Assembly: GCF_000316115.1 (NCBI RefSeq)
Contig: NZ_JH993797.1
Span: 4,140,486 to 4,204,485, forward strand
DNA length: 64,000 bases
Source of the DNA: Leptolyngbya sp. PCC 7375
GTDB lineage: Bacteria; Cyanobacteriota; Cyanobacteriia; Phormidesmidales; Phormidesmidaceae
Reading direction: 5' to 3'
A program made the translations under genes and the position numbers. Of this stretch, positions 44,747-53,964 are shown one piece after another (the first letter of the stretch is position 1; each line of letters opens with the position of its first letter). The notes below the pieces were generated by a model. It was not told the DNA's origin and did no database searches. It saw only the letters and a list, made by a program, of their open reading frames with translations.

Positions 44747-45856
44747 ATGCTGCCTTTCTTGCGTGCTGATGTGGCTAATCTCAAGGCTTATAAGCCACAC
44801 CCCCCAATGCCAAAGCCCTATGATCAGCTCGACACGAATGAGAGCCCCATTGATCTACCTGATGACGTCAAAGCATCCCTAGCGGCGTCTTACCAGCAAG
44901 CTATTGCAGCCAATCGCTATCCAGATGGTGGACATACAGCTCTAAAGCAAGCCATTGCCAACTATGTCGCAGAATCGAGCACGGATTCAGTTGTGATCAA
45001 CGCAGACAGTATCTCAGTAGGCAACGGTTCAGACGAATTGATCCGGTCCTTACTCATTGCAGCCGCCCTCGGCAACGGTTCTATTTTGGTAGCCAGCCCC
45101 ACATTTTCCATGTACGGGATCTTGGCTCAAACCCTAGGCATTCCGGTTATAGATATCGGGCGACAGGATAACTTCTGCATCAATTTAGAGGAAGCCCAAA
45201 CTGCTATGGAGCAACACGCTATCCGAGTCGTGTTCATGGTGCATCCCAACTCTCCTACCGCCAATCCTTTAACCACAGAGGAAATTGCATGGCTCCGACA
45301 GTTACCTAACGATGTTCTGGTGGTTATTGACGAAGCCTACTTTGAATTCAGCAGGCACACCCTTGTTCCCGATAGCCTCAGTCGCAGTAATTGGGTTGTA
45401 TTGAGAACCTTTTCTAAAGCCTTTCGTTTGGCAGCCCATCGCATTGGTTATGCAGTCGCTCAACCCGCCCTGATTGAAGCCCTTGAAAAAGTTCGACTAC
45501 CCTACAATTTGCCCAGTTTTTCTCAAGTAGCGGCGCTGACAGCCTTGGCCCATAGAGCATCGCTCCTAAACGCTATACAGGTCACCATTGCAGAACGCCA
45601 AATAATGATCGATTGGCTCAAACAGCAGCCAATGCTAACCCTATGGCCTAGTAAGGCAAACTTTATCTATTGCCGTTTAAGCGACCCAGGCCTATCCCAA
45701 TGGGGGATGTCCCAAGCCGAAGGTTTGCAGCATATTTTTAGTGCTCTTCGCCAGCAAGGGACCTTAATCCGTTATACCGGTGGTGGCCTACGGATTAGCC
45801 TGGGCACGCCTGAAGAAAATCAGCGGACACGAAAAAATTTGGAGTCTCTTTGGTAA
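44747..45856 (+). CDS. hisC: Histidinol-phosphate aminotransferase
   Basis: 369 residues from the ATG at 44747. DTNESP near 30, SVGNGSDELIRSLL near 88-101, HPNSPTANP near 167, VVIDEAYFEF near 193-202, and the PLP lysine in RTFSKAFRLAAHRIGY near 221-225. It converts imidazole acetol phosphate to histidinol phosphate. The longer frame from 44696 adds 17 residues without counterpart. Close relatives can also act on other amino acids. Confidence 0.92.
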   Translation: MLPFLRADVANLKAYKPHPPMPKPYDQLDTNESPIDLPDDVKASLAASYQQAIAANRYPDGGHTALKQAIANYVAESSTDSVVINADSISVGNGSDELIRSLLIAAALGNGSILVASPTFSMYGILAQTLGIPVIDIGRQDNFCINLEEAQTAMEQHAIRVVFMVHPNSPTANPLTTEEIAWLRQLPNDVLVVIDEAYFEFSRHTLVPDSLSRSNWVVLRTFSKAFRLAAHRIGYAVAQPALIEALEKVRLPYNLPSFSQVAALTALAHRASLLNAIQVTIAERQIMIDWLKQQPMLTLWPSKANFIYCRLSDPGLSQWGMSQAEGLQHIFSALRQQGTLIRYTGGGLRISLGTPEENQRTRKNLESLW

Positions 45857-45860
45857 CTGG

Positions 45861-46496
45861 CTAACTGCCCATGCCTAGGCGTACACGCCTTACTGTCTGG
45901 GGTAACACACCAACCATCAGGGCAAACGCTTCGTTAGGCACGTTATCGATAGTGCTCTTATCAAAATAGGTTTTGAACTGATCCAGGATCATTTGAGCTC
46001 GATCGGTAGAACGAGGCTGATCCGTGAAGTTCTGGGTGAGACGAATCCACTGGAGGCGGATTTTTAAAGCTTTTTGATGCTCTTCATGATCATCGGGCTC
46101 AACCAGCGACAGGTTACCCAGCGGAATAATCTTATGGCAGCCTTGGTCAAAGTCACCACCCACTGCTGCACCAGGGCCGGCAAATTCAGCATAAAACTCT
46201 CGAAAAATAATCAGGCCGTTGCGACGACGACTATTGACGACCAGTAAATCGCCACGATTTATTTTTTTGAGCAGACTGTCAACAGCTAGCGTTTCATTCA
46301 CAGGCACATTAGAACTAGAACCGAGAGGCTGCTTAGCTCGCTCAGCCCACCACTTTACCGTACTATCTTCTAGATGCATAGCATTGCCCGAGGACGGTTT
46401 CGCTTGCACATTAAAAATATGGGGATGTTTTCTTCGGCCAAATCGTTTGACCGAAGATGAGTAGAGTGAAGGTGGATTGGATTGAGCATCCATCAT
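45861..46496 (-). CDS. Conserved hypothetical protein
   Basis: 211 residues. The first about 45 are basic and look disordered (SVKRFGRRKHPHIFN). The middle has NRGDLLVVNSRRRNGLIIFREFYAEFAGPG, and the C-terminus ends NEAFALMVGVLPQTVRRVRLG. That last segment could be a short DNA- or partner-contacting helix, but I do not recognise the family. It is convergent with hisC, 4 bp apart. Confidence 0.65.
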   Translation of the reverse strand: MMDAQSNPPSLYSSSVKRFGRRKHPHIFNVQAKPSSGNAMHLEDSTVKWWAERAKQPLGSSSNVPVNETLAVDSLLKKINRGDLLVVNSRRRNGLIIFREFYAEFAGPGAAVGGDFDQGCHKIIPLGNLSLVEPDDHEEHQKALKIRLQWIRLTQNFTDQPRSTDRAQMILDQFKTYFDKSTIDNVPNEAFALMVGVLPQTVRRVRLGMGS

Positions 46497-46792
46497 TTTA
46501 GAGCGTCTACCTGGGGGGTAAGGTAATCCAGACTAATTACTCTTATTTGATACGAACACGATCACTTTCGTGCAGGAAATCAGACGAGTTTTATCCAGTC
46601 TTTGATAGTTATCAGTCCCTCCTCATACTCACTACATAAAAAATAATATTTATCAGGAGGATATGGATAATTTCACGGTATGAGGGGCGACAAACACTGT
46701 ATCCAAAGTGCGTTAAAACTCTTGAACATACTTACATAACAACGTTTTTAATATTCTCTAAGAAATTGCTATTTGTAGTAGTTAAATACTCA

Positions 46793-47338
46793 TTAGTGAA
46801 ACAGTTCTTTAACCATCATTTGCTTTCGCTGCCATGGATGCTGACTATGAAGCTGATAGCCAATTTTGTGATACAAGGCGATCGCTGGCGGATTATCCGT
46901 AGCAACATGTAGGTAAAGTCGCTGACATCCCCAGTTTTTGCCAATGTATTCACAGACTAGGAGCATTTGCTGAGCAAGGCCACGACGACGATGTTGCCGT
47001 TCGACAGCAACATTGGCAATATATGGGCGACGGGGCTGTAGTGGTTGCCATAGTTGCGATCGCAATGAGATCTCCACCGTCCCGACAATTGCAGACCCGG
47101 CAGACTTATCAACGACGACCAGGCAGCCATACTGATTAGACGAGTGCTTAAGACGGCGCTTGATATCTTCTTGAATACCCATACGCATCAATGGGTACAC
47201 CCATCGATTACAACGATGTTGAGGATAAAAGCTGGTTAGGAGTAACTCCACTAGTTGAGATAAATCTTCGGGATAAGCAGGCCTTAGCCAATAGTCTTGA
47301 GGCAGAGTATGGACTCTGTCCCAGTTAAGTCTGGACAT
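46793..47338 (-). CDS. GNAT-family N-acetyltransferase
   Basis: 181 residues from the ATG at 47338. The acetyl-CoA motif reads IANVAVERQHRRRGLAQQML near 120-139, followed by WGCQRLYLHVATDNPPAIALYHKIGY. It is a typical GCN5-related fold. Substrate unknown. Divergent from cyaC. The longer frame from 47386 adds 16 residues without clear homology. Confidence 0.88.
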   Translation of the reverse strand: MSRLNWDRVHTLPQDYWLRPAYPEDLSQLVELLLTSFYPQHRCNRWVYPLMRMGIQEDIKRRLKHSSNQYGCLVVVDKSAGSAIVGTVEISLRSQLWQPLQPRRPYIANVAVERQHRRRGLAQQMLLVCEYIGKNWGCQRLYLHVATDNPPAIALYHKIGYQLHSQHPWQRKQMMVKELFH

Positions 47339-47534
47339 GGTGAGCAGCTTGCCCGCTAGGGAACTCTGGATGGGTAATAGGACCATTCAACCAGGTAATG
47401 CCCACATCGTAATTGATGGGTGTCTTAGTTGATTTTTCGTTGATTTTATCAATGGTTGGAACCGTGGTCCCAGGGCGCACTACATTTCTGCAGTTATTCA
47501 ATACCCACAGTCGATTAGAGAAACCATAGGGTGC

Positions 47535-50500
47535 ATGTCCAGTCCAACACGCAATCGACAAGCCCACACCACGAAGCCCAAGATCTTAGTCGTCGACGAT
47601 GAACCTGACAATTTAGACCTGTTTCATCGAACGTTCTATCGAGAATTTCAGATACTACGGGCAGAGAGTGGTCACGCCGCATTAGAGAGTTTAGCCCAGA
47701 ACCCCGATACTGCAGCGATCATCTCAGACCAGCGCATGCCTTACATGAGCGGCACAGACCTGCTGCTCCAAGTTGCCCAGCATTATCCCAACACGATCCG
47801 CATCATGCTGACAGGCTACACCGATGTGGAAGATCTGGTGGATGCCATCAATACAGGCAAAGTATTCAAATACATTACTAAGCCTTGGGAAGAAAAAGAT
47901 TTAAGGGTCGTTGTCCAGCAAGCGATCGAAACTCATTCTATCCTCATCGCCAGAACACGAGAGCTGGATCGCATCGTTGAGCAAGAAACCCTGCTAAACG
48001 AAATTACCCGTACTATTCGCAGTGCTGAAACCTCCGAAGAGATGTTGCAGGTAATCCCTCGCATGTTGGGCTCAGCTTTTGCAGCTGATTACTGTGTACT
48101 TCGCCCTTTGTACAACCTCCCTAACCAAGTACAAAACTCTTGGACCTATCAGGCAGATTCAGCTGCGCCGTTAGATGACCAAACACTAACAGATACCGCT
48201 ATTGATACGGATAGCCTGCAAATCTTCACAGCGCCAGACGTTCCGGATCACAAGGTGTATCAACTCTTAGCGCCTTACTCCACCGTTCTTATCCCTCTAA
48301 CGAGCAAACGCGAACCTCTGGCAATCCTGGCATTACATCACTGTCAGCAGCCTCATCATTGGCAACCAGAGAAGCTTAAGTTACTAGGTACCCTGGTTGC
48401 TCAAGCGGCATTGGCTCTGGCTCAAGCATGGACCCACGAGCGGGTACAAGCTCTGGCCCAACGAGAAGTCTTAATCAACACCATCACCCAGGCCATCCAC
48501 AGTAGTTTGGAACCCAAACAAATCTTTTCGGCCATTACGCAAAAACTAGGGCAGGCCCTGGAAACTGATGGCTGTACTATTTCCTTATGGACCCAAGACG
48601 ACGACTACGTAGACTGTGTAGGTCTTTACGACGCCCAACAGACCAAAAATTTGGCCCTGCCCAAGTCCCAGGCCAAAATCAGCGAAAATCCGATCTTGCA
48701 AGAGCTTTTAGTCAGTCGCTCTCCCGTAGTCTTTGATGATTTATCCAAGGCCAAGGCCCATACCCCCGAGCACCTATCGATCCAATCCCAGGCAACTGCA
48801 TTACTGGTAGTGCCTCTAATTACGGATGGCCAGATTATTGGCAGTATCAGTCTGCGTCAGAGCCAGCCTCGCCAATGGCATATGGAAGAAATCAACTTGG
48901 CTCAGGCAGTTGCCAATCAAGCGGCCATTGCAGTGCAGCAGGCACGGTTATATCAAACGACGCGTCAACAGGCGGAGCAATTACTGGCATTAGACAAACA
49001 AAAGACGACATTTTTTCAGAACATTTCCCACGAGTTTCGTACCCCCCTCACCCTCACCATTGGGCCTTTAGAATCAGCCGTAGAAAACGGCACAGGCTTG
49101 CCCTTTGATCAGTCGGTTATTGCCCTGCGTAATTCACGACGGTTACTGCGCCTCGTCAACCAATTACTTGATCTCCAGCGTCTTGATGCTGGGCAGATGC
49201 AGGCTACTTTCTATCCCTGTGACTTTGATCAGGTGATAAAAAGTGTGGCTGAGTCATTTCAGGCTTATTGCGATCGCAAACACATTACTCTCACCACTCA
49301 AATCCAACCCTGTTCGTCGGTCTATCTCGACCTCGAAAAATTCGACAAGGTGCTTTATAACATCCTGTCTAACGCTGTTAAATTCACACCGGCAGAAGGC
49401 TCCATTCAAATCACCCTCAATACCTTTGAAAACCGCTGCTATCTTGAAATCGAAGACACCGGCATTGGTATTCGTAAAGAGCAACTACCCCACATATTTG
49501 AACGATTCCAACAGGCTGACGGCTCTGCTAGTCGCACCCATGAAGGTACAGGACTAGGCTTGGCACTCGTGAAAGAGTTAGTGGAGCTCCACGGTGGACA
49601 GGTGCGCGTTTCCTCCACCTATGGAGCAGGCACTATGTTTACGGTCGAACTCCCCATGGGAGCTGACCATTTACCCGTCGATCGTGTCAGCAAAACCTTC
49701 CGCACACTGGAGCCACGCCGCGCCGCAGTTGAGCTAGCGGATCTCCACAACCAAGTTGTCGATACCTCATCAGCAGAGGTTCAGAGACCAAAGGCAGCCC
49801 AGCCTCAGTCCATAGACATCTCCCAAGCCAACCCACCAGCACTGGACAAAAACATTCATATCCTTGTGGTTGATGACAATCCTGACTTGCGCAGCTATGT
49901 AGCTAGCATCTTGAAACGTCGGGGATATGACATCAGCACCGCTGACAACGGAGCCACCGGACTGGAGATAGCCCGCAAACGGCAGCCGCATCTGATTATT
50001 ACTGACCTGATGATGCCCCAAGTCTCAGGCATAGAACTGATTCAGCACGTGCGCCTGGATGAAACTCTACAAGGTACGCCGATTATTTTACTCACCGCCA
50101 AAGTCGATGACGACACGCGACTAGAGGGCGTTGAGCAAGGTGCAGATGCTTACATATCAAAACCGTTTAAGGACCGCGAATTGCTGGCAGAGGTGCATAA
50201 TCTCTTAGCACTTAAGGCCAATGAACATCGGATCGCAGAACTCAATCAGTACCTGACCGAATCGGTACTTAAGCGATTTTTACCGGCTTCTTTGGTCAAA
50301 AAGGCAGCCCATGGTGACCTACAGCTGAATCTCAAACCCGAACCCCGTCTCGTAACGGTGTTATTTAGCGACATTGTAGGATTTACTCAGTTGTCGAACA
50401 CATTGCGATCGCGGCGAGTTGCCGAATTACTCAATGAATATTTTGAGGTCATGACCCATGCCATTTTTGCCAATGGTGGCACCGTGGATAAGTTTATGGG

Positions 50501-50924
50501 TGATGCGGTTCTGGCCCTATTTGGTGCTCCAGAACGCTTGAGCCCTAATGAACAGGTAATGCGTGCGATCGCAGCTGCCCGCCAAATGTATAAGGCCCTA
50601 GAAGACCTCAATCAACGCTGGAGCCAACAGGGCGTTCCATCGGTGAAATTTCGCTGCGGTATTCATCAGGGTACTGCCGTAGTTGGCATGTTTGGCAGTG
50701 CCCACAGAACTGACTACACAGCCATTGGCCCCAGCGTCAACATTGCCGCACGTCTACAGGAAGCCGCCGATGGTGAAAGCATTCTCGTATCTGCCGCTGT
50801 CGCCGACTACCTTGATGAGCAAGAAATCGTTAAATTTAGTCCGCTACAGCTGAAGGGAATTGATGAAACGGTTCTGACCTTTAATGTGAAAACAAAGCTT
50901 TCGGAAGAAATGTTGAGTTCTTAG
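47535..50924 (+). CDS. cyaC: CyaC-type multidomain adenylate cyclase (REC-GAF-GAF-histidine kinase-REC-cyclase)
   Basis: 1129 residues, order by residue: REC 16-130 (phospho-Asp65 in SDQRMP); two GAF-like regions about 160-300 and 310-460; histidine kinase with HisKA His499 (QNISHEFRTP) and HATPase 605-705 (DTGIG, GTGLGLALVK); REC about 775-890 (Asp824); class III cyclase 935-1100. Metal Asp946 (FSDIVGF) and Asp990, substrate Lys986 (VDKFMGD), Thr1062 where many cyclases have Asp (DYTAIG), and transition-state Asn1069/Arg1073. Lys/Thr marks class IIIb adenylate cyclases. The architecture equals Arthrospira and Anabaena CyaC, where phosphorelay controls cAMP synthesis. No membrane segment. Confidence 0.88.
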   Translation: MSSPTRNRQAHTTKPKILVVDDEPDNLDLFHRTFYREFQILRAESGHAALESLAQNPDTAAIISDQRMPYMSGTDLLLQVAQHYPNTIRIMLTGYTDVEDLVDAINTGKVFKYITKPWEEKDLRVVVQQAIETHSILIARTRELDRIVEQETLLNEITRTIRSAETSEEMLQVIPRMLGSAFAADYCVLRPLYNLPNQVQNSWTYQADSAAPLDDQTLTDTAIDTDSLQIFTAPDVPDHKVYQLLAPYSTVLIPLTSKREPLAILALHHCQQPHHWQPEKLKLLGTLVAQAALALAQAWTHERVQALAQREVLINTITQAIHSSLEPKQIFSAITQKLGQALETDGCTISLWTQDDDYVDCVGLYDAQQTKNLALPKSQAKISENPILQELLVSRSPVVFDDLSKAKAHTPEHLSIQSQATALLVVPLITDGQIIGSISLRQSQPRQWHMEEINLAQAVANQAAIAVQQARLYQTTRQQAEQLLALDKQKTTFFQNISHEFRTPLTLTIGPLESAVENGTGLPFDQSVIALRNSRRLLRLVNQLLDLQRLDAGQMQATFYPCDFDQVIKSVAESFQAYCDRKHITLTTQIQPCSSVYLDLEKFDKVLYNILSNAVKFTPAEGSIQITLNTFENRCYLEIEDTGIGIRKEQLPHIFERFQQADGSASRTHEGTGLGLALVKELVELHGGQVRVSSTYGAGTMFTVELPMGADHLPVDRVSKTFRTLEPRRAAVELADLHNQVVDTSSAEVQRPKAAQPQSIDISQANPPALDKNIHILVVDDNPDLRSYVASILKRRGYDISTADNGATGLEIARKRQPHLIITDLMMPQVSGIELIQHVRLDETLQGTPIILLTAKVDDDTRLEGVEQGADAYISKPFKDRELLAEVHNLLALKANEHRIAELNQYLTESVLKRFLPASLVKKAAHGDLQLNLKPEPRLVTVLFSDIVGFTQLSNTLRSRRVAELLNEYFEVMTHAIFANGGTVDKFMGDAVLALFGAPERLSPNEQVMRAIAAARQMYKALEDLNQRWSQQGVPSVKFRCGIHQGTAVVGMFGSAHRTDYTAIGPSVNIAARLQEAADGESILVSAAVADYLDEQEIVKFSPLQLKGIDETVLTFNVKTKLSEEMLSS

Positions 50925-50953
50925 ACATCAGAATTTTACAAGAGCCCAAAATT

Positions 50954-50995
50954 ATTTGTTGTAGAGGCATTCCATGGAACGCCTCTACAACAAAT
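50954..50995. repeat. 42-bp near-perfect palindrome of a dispersed cyanobacterial repeat
   Basis: The arms begin ATTTGTTGTAGAGGC and GCCTCTACAACAAAT around the core TTCCATGGAA, with only one mismatch (A/C at 50969/50980). It lies between convergent cyaC and the sigma-factor gene. It matches the widespread cyanobacterial element with core GTTCCATGGAAC and could also end transcription from both sides. Confidence 0.8.
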
Positions 50996-51024
50996 CTCCA
51001 AACCGTAGGTTCAACGTCAACCGT

Positions 51025-51639
51025 TTACCCTGTCGGCAAGCCGTAGCTGTGCATAATATGTCGCATGCGCTTTTTCGCCCGTGATACCCGTTTGCGTAGG
51101 GTGGCTTGGGTAGGAATATCTGTGTCCCCAAGTTCCACTAGACGGCTAGTGATTTGCTCCCATGACAGCTGCTCAATCGTTCGCCACACTAAGAGTTGAG
51201 CCGTATGGTCATCCTCCCGGGATAGCGCCCTAAGGGCTTTGTAAAGCAAATCAATCTCGTGACTCAGATCGATAGCCTCCAAGACATATTCAGGCTCCGC
51301 ACTGATGCGATACTCAATATCATCGTAGCTTTGAGATGCCTGCCGCTGGGCATGACGACTTTTCTCACGCACAATATTAAAAGCGGTGCGCTTTAACCAA
51401 GCATGGGGGTTGTAGATAACTTCACCACTGCGCTGACGGGCCTTGCCCCGCAAATAAGCCTCAAATAAAATCTCATAGGGCTCGAACTGGTGCATCAGTC
51501 GAAACTGAAAAAGATGACGACGTACTGTAGCCAAGGTGGAATAAGCATAGGAATTGCCGCTACCTAAAATTTCTGAAAGGGCAAGATCCAAAACATCCAA
51601 TAAAGGCAAGTCAGAAGGCAAGTCAGTTTGGTCAGGCAT
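51025..51639 (-). CDS. Sigma-70-family (ECF-like) RNA polymerase sigma factor
   Basis: 204 residues. Region 2 is FRLMHQFEPYEILFEAYLRGKARQRSGEVIYNPHAWLKRTAFNIVREKSR. A region-4-like end reads LSWEQITSRLVELGDTDIPTQATLRKRVSRAKKRMRHIM, a helix-turn-helix with basic recognition helix. The layout is like cyanobacterial group-3/ECF-like sigmas (SigG-type). No anti-sigma gene is adjacent. The following gene on the plus strand is unrelated. Confidence 0.78.
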   Translation of the reverse strand: MPDQTDLPSDLPLLDVLDLALSEILGSGNSYAYSTLATVRRHLFQFRLMHQFEPYEILFEAYLRGKARQRSGEVIYNPHAWLKRTAFNIVREKSRHAQRQASQSYDDIEYRISAEPEYVLEAIDLSHEIDLLYKALRALSREDDHTAQLLVWRTIEQLSWEQITSRLVELGDTDIPTQATLRKRVSRAKKRMRHIMHSYGLPTG

Positions 51640-51889
51640 ACCAATGAGCCAGGTGATTCTGTTATGAGTTGATGATTCCTCTTAATAGTGAAAAACAGGT
51701 TGCCTCCGTGACATTCCGCATTGTGCCTACAATTGTTCAGAAATAAGTAAAGGCACATCCCGAAAACTGTCATTTGTTGTACTGATTTCGGCGAATCGAG
51801 CAACCCTCTGAAATTGGATGTCACAGGATCACACCCCCAGCCACTAAACCCTTAGCGACTCACCCAATAACTGCAATGGAGACCATCCC

Positions 51890-52378
51890 ATGTTTAGCTA
51901 CTTCAGTCCTCGCAATCTCGGTATTAACGATCAAGCTCAGCTGCATCGCGATTTGATCCACACCTATTGTCAGTTGTCTGTGCAGCCTGCTCTCAACAAA
52001 AACGATGCAGACCGTTTGGATACCATTTTGGCAACTGCCGAAACAAATCCACTCATTAGCTTTCTCATTGATGAAGCTGATCATATGCTGGCTCACTTAC
52101 ACAGCTTGATTGATGAAAACGATATTACTGACCAGCAGCAAAAATTGCAGACGTGCCTGAATGAAGCATGGCTAAACGAAGCGTTCCAGGATTTAGCCCA
52201 GCGTCTGCAAAAATCCCAATGCAAAACCCTACAGCAATATCTTCACCAACACGGTTGTTATAACGGAGCCATTGATGGGGTGATGGGACAATCTACCCAA
52301 GCTGCCATGAAGCAATGTTGCGAACAGCACGGGCAACTGCCACAACCCTTACCTATCCATACCCCGGATATAGCATAG
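51890..52378 (+). CDS. Protein with C-terminal peptidoglycan-binding-like domain
   Basis: 162 residues, no signal peptide. The N-terminal about 110 residues are helical (SFLIDEADHMLAHLHSLIDEND). The C-terminal part LQQYLHQHGCYNGAIDGVMGQSTQAAMKQCC matches the PG-binding-1 repeat (helix, YNGxIDG, GxxTxxA). Because it lacks an export signal, a cytoplasmic role or a different ligand is possible. Upstream gene content gives no hint. Confidence 0.75.
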   Translation: MFSYFSPRNLGINDQAQLHRDLIHTYCQLSVQPALNKNDADRLDTILATAETNPLISFLIDEADHMLAHLHSLIDENDITDQQQKLQTCLNEAWLNEAFQDLAQRLQKSQCKTLQQYLHQHGCYNGAIDGVMGQSTQAAMKQCCEQHGQLPQPLPIHTPDIA

Positions 52379-52533
52379 TAAGAAAACCGCTATATTTCTC
52401 TCACAGCAAGGTGTTCTCCACTTTAGCCAGCCTTAGCTCACTGACCCAATCACTGTATTGACCACTACACTGACCGGTCACATATACACGGATGTCATCA
52501 CTAGTAGATGAGTAAGCCTACTAGACTTCTTTG

Positions 52534-52932
52534 ATGAATATCACGATGCAATCGAACATTCAATGTTTAATCAAACGTTACGAACAGGGTGAGCGCATAT
52601 TTCACGGTTTGGACTTGAGTGGATGTGACTTAAGCCACTTACAGCTGCCTGAGATTGACCTCAGTTACAGCATTTTGAGTGAGGCCTCTTTAGTAGGCAC
52701 CGATTTGGAATGGGCAATTTTGCGCGATGTTAACTTGACAAAGGCTAATTTGACCCAGGCTCATTTACATCGAGCTAACCTGCGGCGCGCTAACTTGACA
52801 ACCGCCAGGCTACACAAAGCGGACCTCCGAGCAGCGGACCTGAGCGGGGCAACGATTATCGATACTGTTTTTGTGGACAGTAATGTTTGGGGTGCGGTGG
52901 CTCCAGATGGGAGTCCGCTACATCTGCACTAG
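52534..52932 (+). CDS. Pentapeptide-repeat protein
   Basis: About 132 residues. From residue 25 on it is a run of five-residue A(D/N)LxX units, for example LTKANLTQAHLHRANLRRANL and HKADLRAADLSGA. Such proteins fold as a right-handed quadrilateral beta helix. Many cyanobacterial ones have no known role. The frame allows starts at 52531 (TTG), 52534 or 52546. I use the first ATG. Confidence 0.85.
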   Translation: MNITMQSNIQCLIKRYEQGERIFHGLDLSGCDLSHLQLPEIDLSYSILSEASLVGTDLEWAILRDVNLTKANLTQAHLHRANLRRANLTTARLHKADLRAADLSGATIIDTVFVDSNVWGAVAPDGSPLHLH

Positions 52933-52945
52933 ACGGCAGACGCGA

Positions 52946-53710
52946 CTACTCTACCCGCAGACGCCGGGTAACTACAATCAGACCGTCTTCACGAATCAGT
53001 AGACCCGAAACCCATAGGTTATCGTCATCGGTGGGAGCATCACCGAGCTTAAATAAACCACCGGCCGATAACAGTTCTAGATCTAGGGGTCGTGGCGTAA
53101 AGAAATCTTCTTGTGTAGTCCCCTCATCTAACGCTGCACCTAGCAAATAACGTTCGCCTAAGGGTTCTTGAACAATGGCATCAAATCCATAACTTTCACC
53201 TGGCTGTACACGCTCCGGCAAAATCACCACAATCTCAGGGGATGTGGCACTAGAACTGAGCTGGTTACGCTCAGATAAAATTTCTTGGGATGTAATTTTA
53301 TTTCCCGTAAACTGCTGACGAGAGTGAATCACCGACTCCAGGCTTAGACGCCGAGGCATGGTTTGCGTGCCATCAATATAGGTAACTGTCTCAGCAACAT
53401 AGCCCCCATCAACTTCTTCCCATGACTGCAGCTCTACCCGATAATTAAGGGTCTCGTAGCGTTCCCATAACTGCGGTAGTGTTGTTTCAAGGGTGGCATA
53501 GGTAAAGCCGTCATTATTTGTAAAACTGTCGGCATAAAATTCCATCACCCCATCTATATCTTGCTGATTAGAAGCAGATTGAATCTGCTCTAGGGCATTA
53601 GTCAAAGCTGCTGGTGCGGTTTCTGGAGGAGCTGCTTGGGCAGTCAAGCCAAATACACTCATCCCTAGCACACCCAGTGAACATAACGACCAGTGGCAAG
53701 GGTGAATCAT
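52946..53710 (-). CDS. Exported NTF2-like protein
   Basis: 254 residues from the ATG at 53710. A signal peptide ends near LTAQA (25). Residues about 35-130 look like an NTF2/DUF4440 domain (LEQIQSASNQQDIDGVMEFYADSFTNNDGFTYATLE, then VAETVTYIDGTQTMPRRLSL). The second half is beta-rich (VVILPERVQPGESYGFDAIVQEPLG). It is probably periplasmic. Function unknown. Confidence 0.75.
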   Translation of the reverse strand: MIHPCHWSLCSLGVLGMSVFGLTAQAAPPETAPAALTNALEQIQSASNQQDIDGVMEFYADSFTNNDGFTYATLETTLPQLWERYETLNYRVELQSWEEVDGGYVAETVTYIDGTQTMPRRLSLESVIHSRQQFTGNKITSQEILSERNQLSSSATSPEIVVILPERVQPGESYGFDAIVQEPLGERYLLGAALDEGTTQEDFFTPRPLDLELLSAGGLFKLGDAPTDDDNLWVSGLLIREDGLIVVTRRLRVE

Positions 53711-53964
53711 ATGTAAAGTCCTCGATAGTAGTATCTGTGACAATTGAGGTTGGTCAAATTAAGCAAAAGGCATTATCTTAGAGCCGACTGGCTCAGTCTG
53801 TGCAATTGCAATCGCTGACCCATTGGTGCCGATTCAGCGGATAATAGCTTCTGGTTAAGTTATTGCTAAACATACCCCTAAACCCAAGTCCCAATCTAGA
53901 AACAGTTATAAAGCCTAATTATTCAGGCCATTGTTACTGATGGATGGTCAGGGTCTTTCACATT

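Noticed and set aside
46621..46685. 8-bp inverted repeat CCTCATAC/GTATGAGG with a six-codon frame behind AGGAGG
   Set aside because: The ribosome binding site is only two bases from the ATG, and the loop is about 50 bases. This is too weak to call a leader peptide.
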